A DNA stretch of 26,060 bases from CAVYPR01 sp052145775. Its GTDB lineage: Bacteria > Actinomycetota > Acidimicrobiia > Acidimicrobiales > RAAP-2. Location of the stretch: the NCBI GenBank assembly GCA_052145775.1, contig JBKQNY010000147.1, forward strand, positions 1 to 26,060, given 5' to 3'. Position numbers and translations under genes: made by a program. A model generated the notes under the pieces. That model worked only from the letters and a program-made list of their open reading frames with translations. It made no database searches and had not been told where the DNA came from. Shown here in pieces: positions 24,324 to 26,060 of this stretch. Each line of letters opens with the position of its first letter. Position 1 is the stretch's first letter.

Positions 24324-24632
24324 TCAGGGAAGCGAGTTGTCGCGCTGCTCGGCCGCCTGGGCCCGCTCGGCGGGGGTGAGGTCGGCGTCCTTCACCGGCA
24401 CCACCAGGGACCAGTGCCGGCCGACCGGGCAGTACTGGTAGCGCGCCCACCCCAGGCGCACGGCCTTGATCGAGGCGCCGGGGACCCACAGCGTGGTGAA
24501 GAGGTGGCCGCTGCGGCAGCGCACGACGGTGCGCCCCCCGACCGAGTAGCCACGCCGGCGCATGACCACGGTCTGGACGACCAGGACGGCGACCAGGGCC
24601 ACGGCGATGACGACGACGAGCACCAGTCCCAC
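24324..24632 (-). CDS. Small membrane-anchored protein with CxxGH and CPxGxHW motifs
   Basis: A 102-residue protein: one membrane helix (2-23), a short basic stretch (MRRRGY), then a compact domain with Cys39/His43 (RCRSGHLF) and Cys68/His73 (YCPVGRHWSLV), and an acidic and basic Gln-rich tail. The paired Cys/His motifs could form one zinc site. I believe similar proteins occur widely in actinobacteria without assigned function. The GTG at 24632 is supported by a -10 box six bases upstream. It is convergent with menE, 15 bases between stops. Confidence 0.8.
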   Translation of the reverse strand: MGLVLVVVIAVALVAVLVVQTVVMRRRGYSVGGRTVVRCRSGHLFTTLWVPGASIKAVRLGWARYQYCPVGRHWSLVVPVKDADLTPAERAQAAEQRDNSLP

Positions 24633-24638
24633 CCGCCG

Positions 24639-24644
24639 AGGCTA
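24639..24644 (-). promoter_or_regulatory. -10 box of the small membrane protein gene (leaderless)
   Basis: TAGCCT on the minus strand ends six bases before the GTG at 24632. No ribosome binding site. Confidence 0.45.
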
Positions 24645-24701
24645 CGACCGCCCGGTACCGTGCGCCACGACGGCCGGACGCCGGTGCCCGGTCCGAACGA
24701 G

Positions 24702-26060
24702 TTACTCGGCGGCGATCGCCCCCAGCACATCGAGCCGCGAGGCCCGGCGGGCCGGCCAGCCGGCAGCGATCAGTCCGAGTACCGCCGCCAGCACCAAGAA
24801 GACCACCATGGACGGGATCGGCACCACGGTGTCGTCGAACCCCTGGGAACGCAGCGACCACACCAGGGCGGCACCCAACGCCGTCCCGATGACGATGCCA
24901 ATGAGCGCCCCGAAGATGGAGAGGATCACCGACTCGGACCGGATCATGGTGCGGACCTGGCGGCGCTTCATGCCCACCGCCCGCAGCAGGCCGATCTCGT
25001 GGGTGCGCTCGAACACCGAGAGCATGAGGGTGTTCACGATCCCGATGAGGGCGATCAGCACGGCCAGGCCGAGCAACGCGTAGACGAGGCCCAGCAATTG
25101 GTTCACCTGGGCCGCCTCCGAGTTCTCGAACTGGGCCCGGGTCTGGACCTTGGTGTCGGGGAAGGGCCGGAGCGCCCGCTCCACACCCTGCTGCACCGCG
25201 ACACTCCCGCCGGTCGCCAGCAGCACGGCCACCGGCAGCGGGGCGTGGAAGTGGTCGAGGAAGAAGGCGTCGCCGACCAGGTAGCTCCCGATGAGCGAGT
25301 TCGCCTGGTAGATCCCCCCGATCCGCAGCGACGTCGGTCCGGTGCGGGCGAACTTCACGTGCACCCGGTCGCCGACCGCCAGGTGGTCGGAGGTGGCGGT
25401 GGTGGTGTCGATGAGCAGCTCCCCGTGGGCCAGGGCGGCCTGGCTGCCCGCCGTCATGTGCAAGATGAGGGTCTCGGAGAGATCACGGGTCGAGACGGCG
25501 GTGAGGTTCGTCACTGTCTGGCGGAACTCGAACTTGCCTTGGTAGACGGTCGAGGTCGCCGTGACGCCGGGGACCGAGGCCGCGGCAGCGGGCACCGAGT
25601 TGCTGAAGGTCCCCGAGCCCGCGGCTGTGGTCGACGTGACAATCACGTCGGCCGCGATGGCCTCGTCCACGCTGGCGGTGGCCGACTTGGAGAGCGACGC
25701 CCCGAACACGGCGATGGCCGAGACCAGGGCCAGGCCGACCATCAGCGCCGACGCCGTCTGGGCCGTCCGCCGAGGGCTGCGCATCGAGTTCTCCCGACCC
25801 AGCTGTCCCGGCACGCCGAGGGTCCGGGCCAAGGGACGTCCGATGGCGCTCGAGAGCGGGCGGGCCACCGCCGGGGCCAGCATGGCCACGCCGATGAAGA
25901 GGGCCACCGCGCCCAACCCCACGAGCTGAATGGCCGGCTTCGTGAGTCCCACCGCCAGGAGGGCCACGCCGAGCGCCACCAGCGAGGCGCCCCAGGCGAA
26001 GCGGCGCCGCAACGGCACGTCGCGCTCGGTTTGCTGCTCGGCGATGGCAGCCACCGGCGG
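24702..26060 (-). CDS. ABC transporter permease of the FtsX/MacB type, C-terminal part (cut by window edge)
   Basis: About 452 C-terminal residues are visible and the frame stays open beyond 26060; the first residues (PPVAAIAEQ) look like the middle of a long two-repeat permease, so the full protein is probably near 850 residues. Two membrane helices come first, then ENSMRSPRRTAQTASALMVG, a periplasmic-type domain of about 180 residues, and a final FtsX domain of three helices with NTLMLSVFERTHEIGLLRAVGM and RSESVILSIFGALIG. Such permeases work with an ATPase of the LolD/MacB group, whose gene is not in this window. The substrate is unknown. Confidence 0.92.
   Translation of the reverse strand, partial: PPVAAIAEQQTERDVPLRRRFAWGASLVALGVALLAVGLTKPAIQLVGLGAVALFIGVAMLAPAVARPLSSAIGRPLARTLGVPGQLGRENSMRSPRRTAQTASALMVGLALVSAIAVFGASLSKSATASVDEAIAADVIVTSTTAAGSGTFSNSVPAAAASVPGVTATSTVYQGKFEFRQTVTNLTAVSTRDLSETLILHMTAGSQAALAHGELLIDTTTATSDHLAVGDRVHVKFARTGPTSLRIGGIYQANSLIGSYLVGDAFFLDHFHAPLPVAVLLATGGSVAVQQGVERALRPFPDTKVQTRAQFENSEAAQVNQLLGLVYALLGLAVLIALIGIVNTLMLSVFERTHEIGLLRAVGMKRRQVRTMIRSESVILSIFGALIGIVIGTALGAALVWSLRSQGFDDTVVPIPSMVVFLVLAAVLGLIAAGWPARRASRLDVLGAIAAE

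Overview
The window looks like a chromosomal housekeeping segment from a very GC-rich Actinomycetota, plausibly the Acidimicrobiia or a relative. The reasons are the extreme GC bias, frequent GTG starts, the gene order aroC-aroK-aroB-aroQ-pepQ-efp-nusB-pyrRBC-carAB (the shikimate-to-nusB part also occurs in mycobacteria), a LytR-CpsA-Psr protein, a menaquinone (not ubiquinone) pathway, and many TANNNT -10 boxes placed 6-8 nt before start codons, which implies leaderless mRNAs. No rRNA, tRNA, CRISPR array, insertion sequence or phage gene was seen, and no gene-free stretch reaches 300 bases.

Left third (1-11722), all on the minus strand and read right to left: an NfuA-like Fe-S carrier with a leaderless promoter, an A24 prepilin-type peptidase, chorismate synthase, shikimate kinase, 3-dehydroquinate synthase, type II dehydroquinase, an M24 Xaa-Pro peptidase, EF-P and NusB. 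From aroC to nusB the genes overlap by 1-4 bases. After a 200-bp gap comes the pyrimidine operon pyrR-pyrB-pyrC-carA-carB, with carB cut by the window edge. The pyrR leader carries a recognisable PyrR-binding RNA hairpin six bases before a strong Shine-Dalgarno sequence, which suggests translational feedback by PyrR.

Middle (11823-17403): a cysteine-rich protein of uncertain family, a small zinc-ribbon-like protein, an 83-residue orphan, and a 585-residue LCP cell-wall ligase with a Thr-rich repeat tail. Convergent to the LCP gene is a three-gene minus-strand unit: tyrS, a membrane-anchored unknown and a flavin-reductase-like protein.

Right third (17461-24308): a carotenoid cleavage oxygenase followed by a very compact menaquinone locus (menD and menH divergent, menA-menB, menE). 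menB and menE are divergent from a 21-bp gap holding a symmetric heptamer that gives each strand its own -10 box. A small membrane protein and the C-terminal part of an FtsX/MacB-type ABC permease, cut by the right edge, close the window.

The most notable features are regulatory: the PyrR RNA site with a competing inverted repeat, the symmetric menB/menE promoter, and the repeated -10-to-start spacing. No clearly new multi-gene system was identified. The least characterised genes are the cysteine-rich protein at 11823, the small proteins at 12580, 12965 and 24324, and the tyrS-linked membrane protein.
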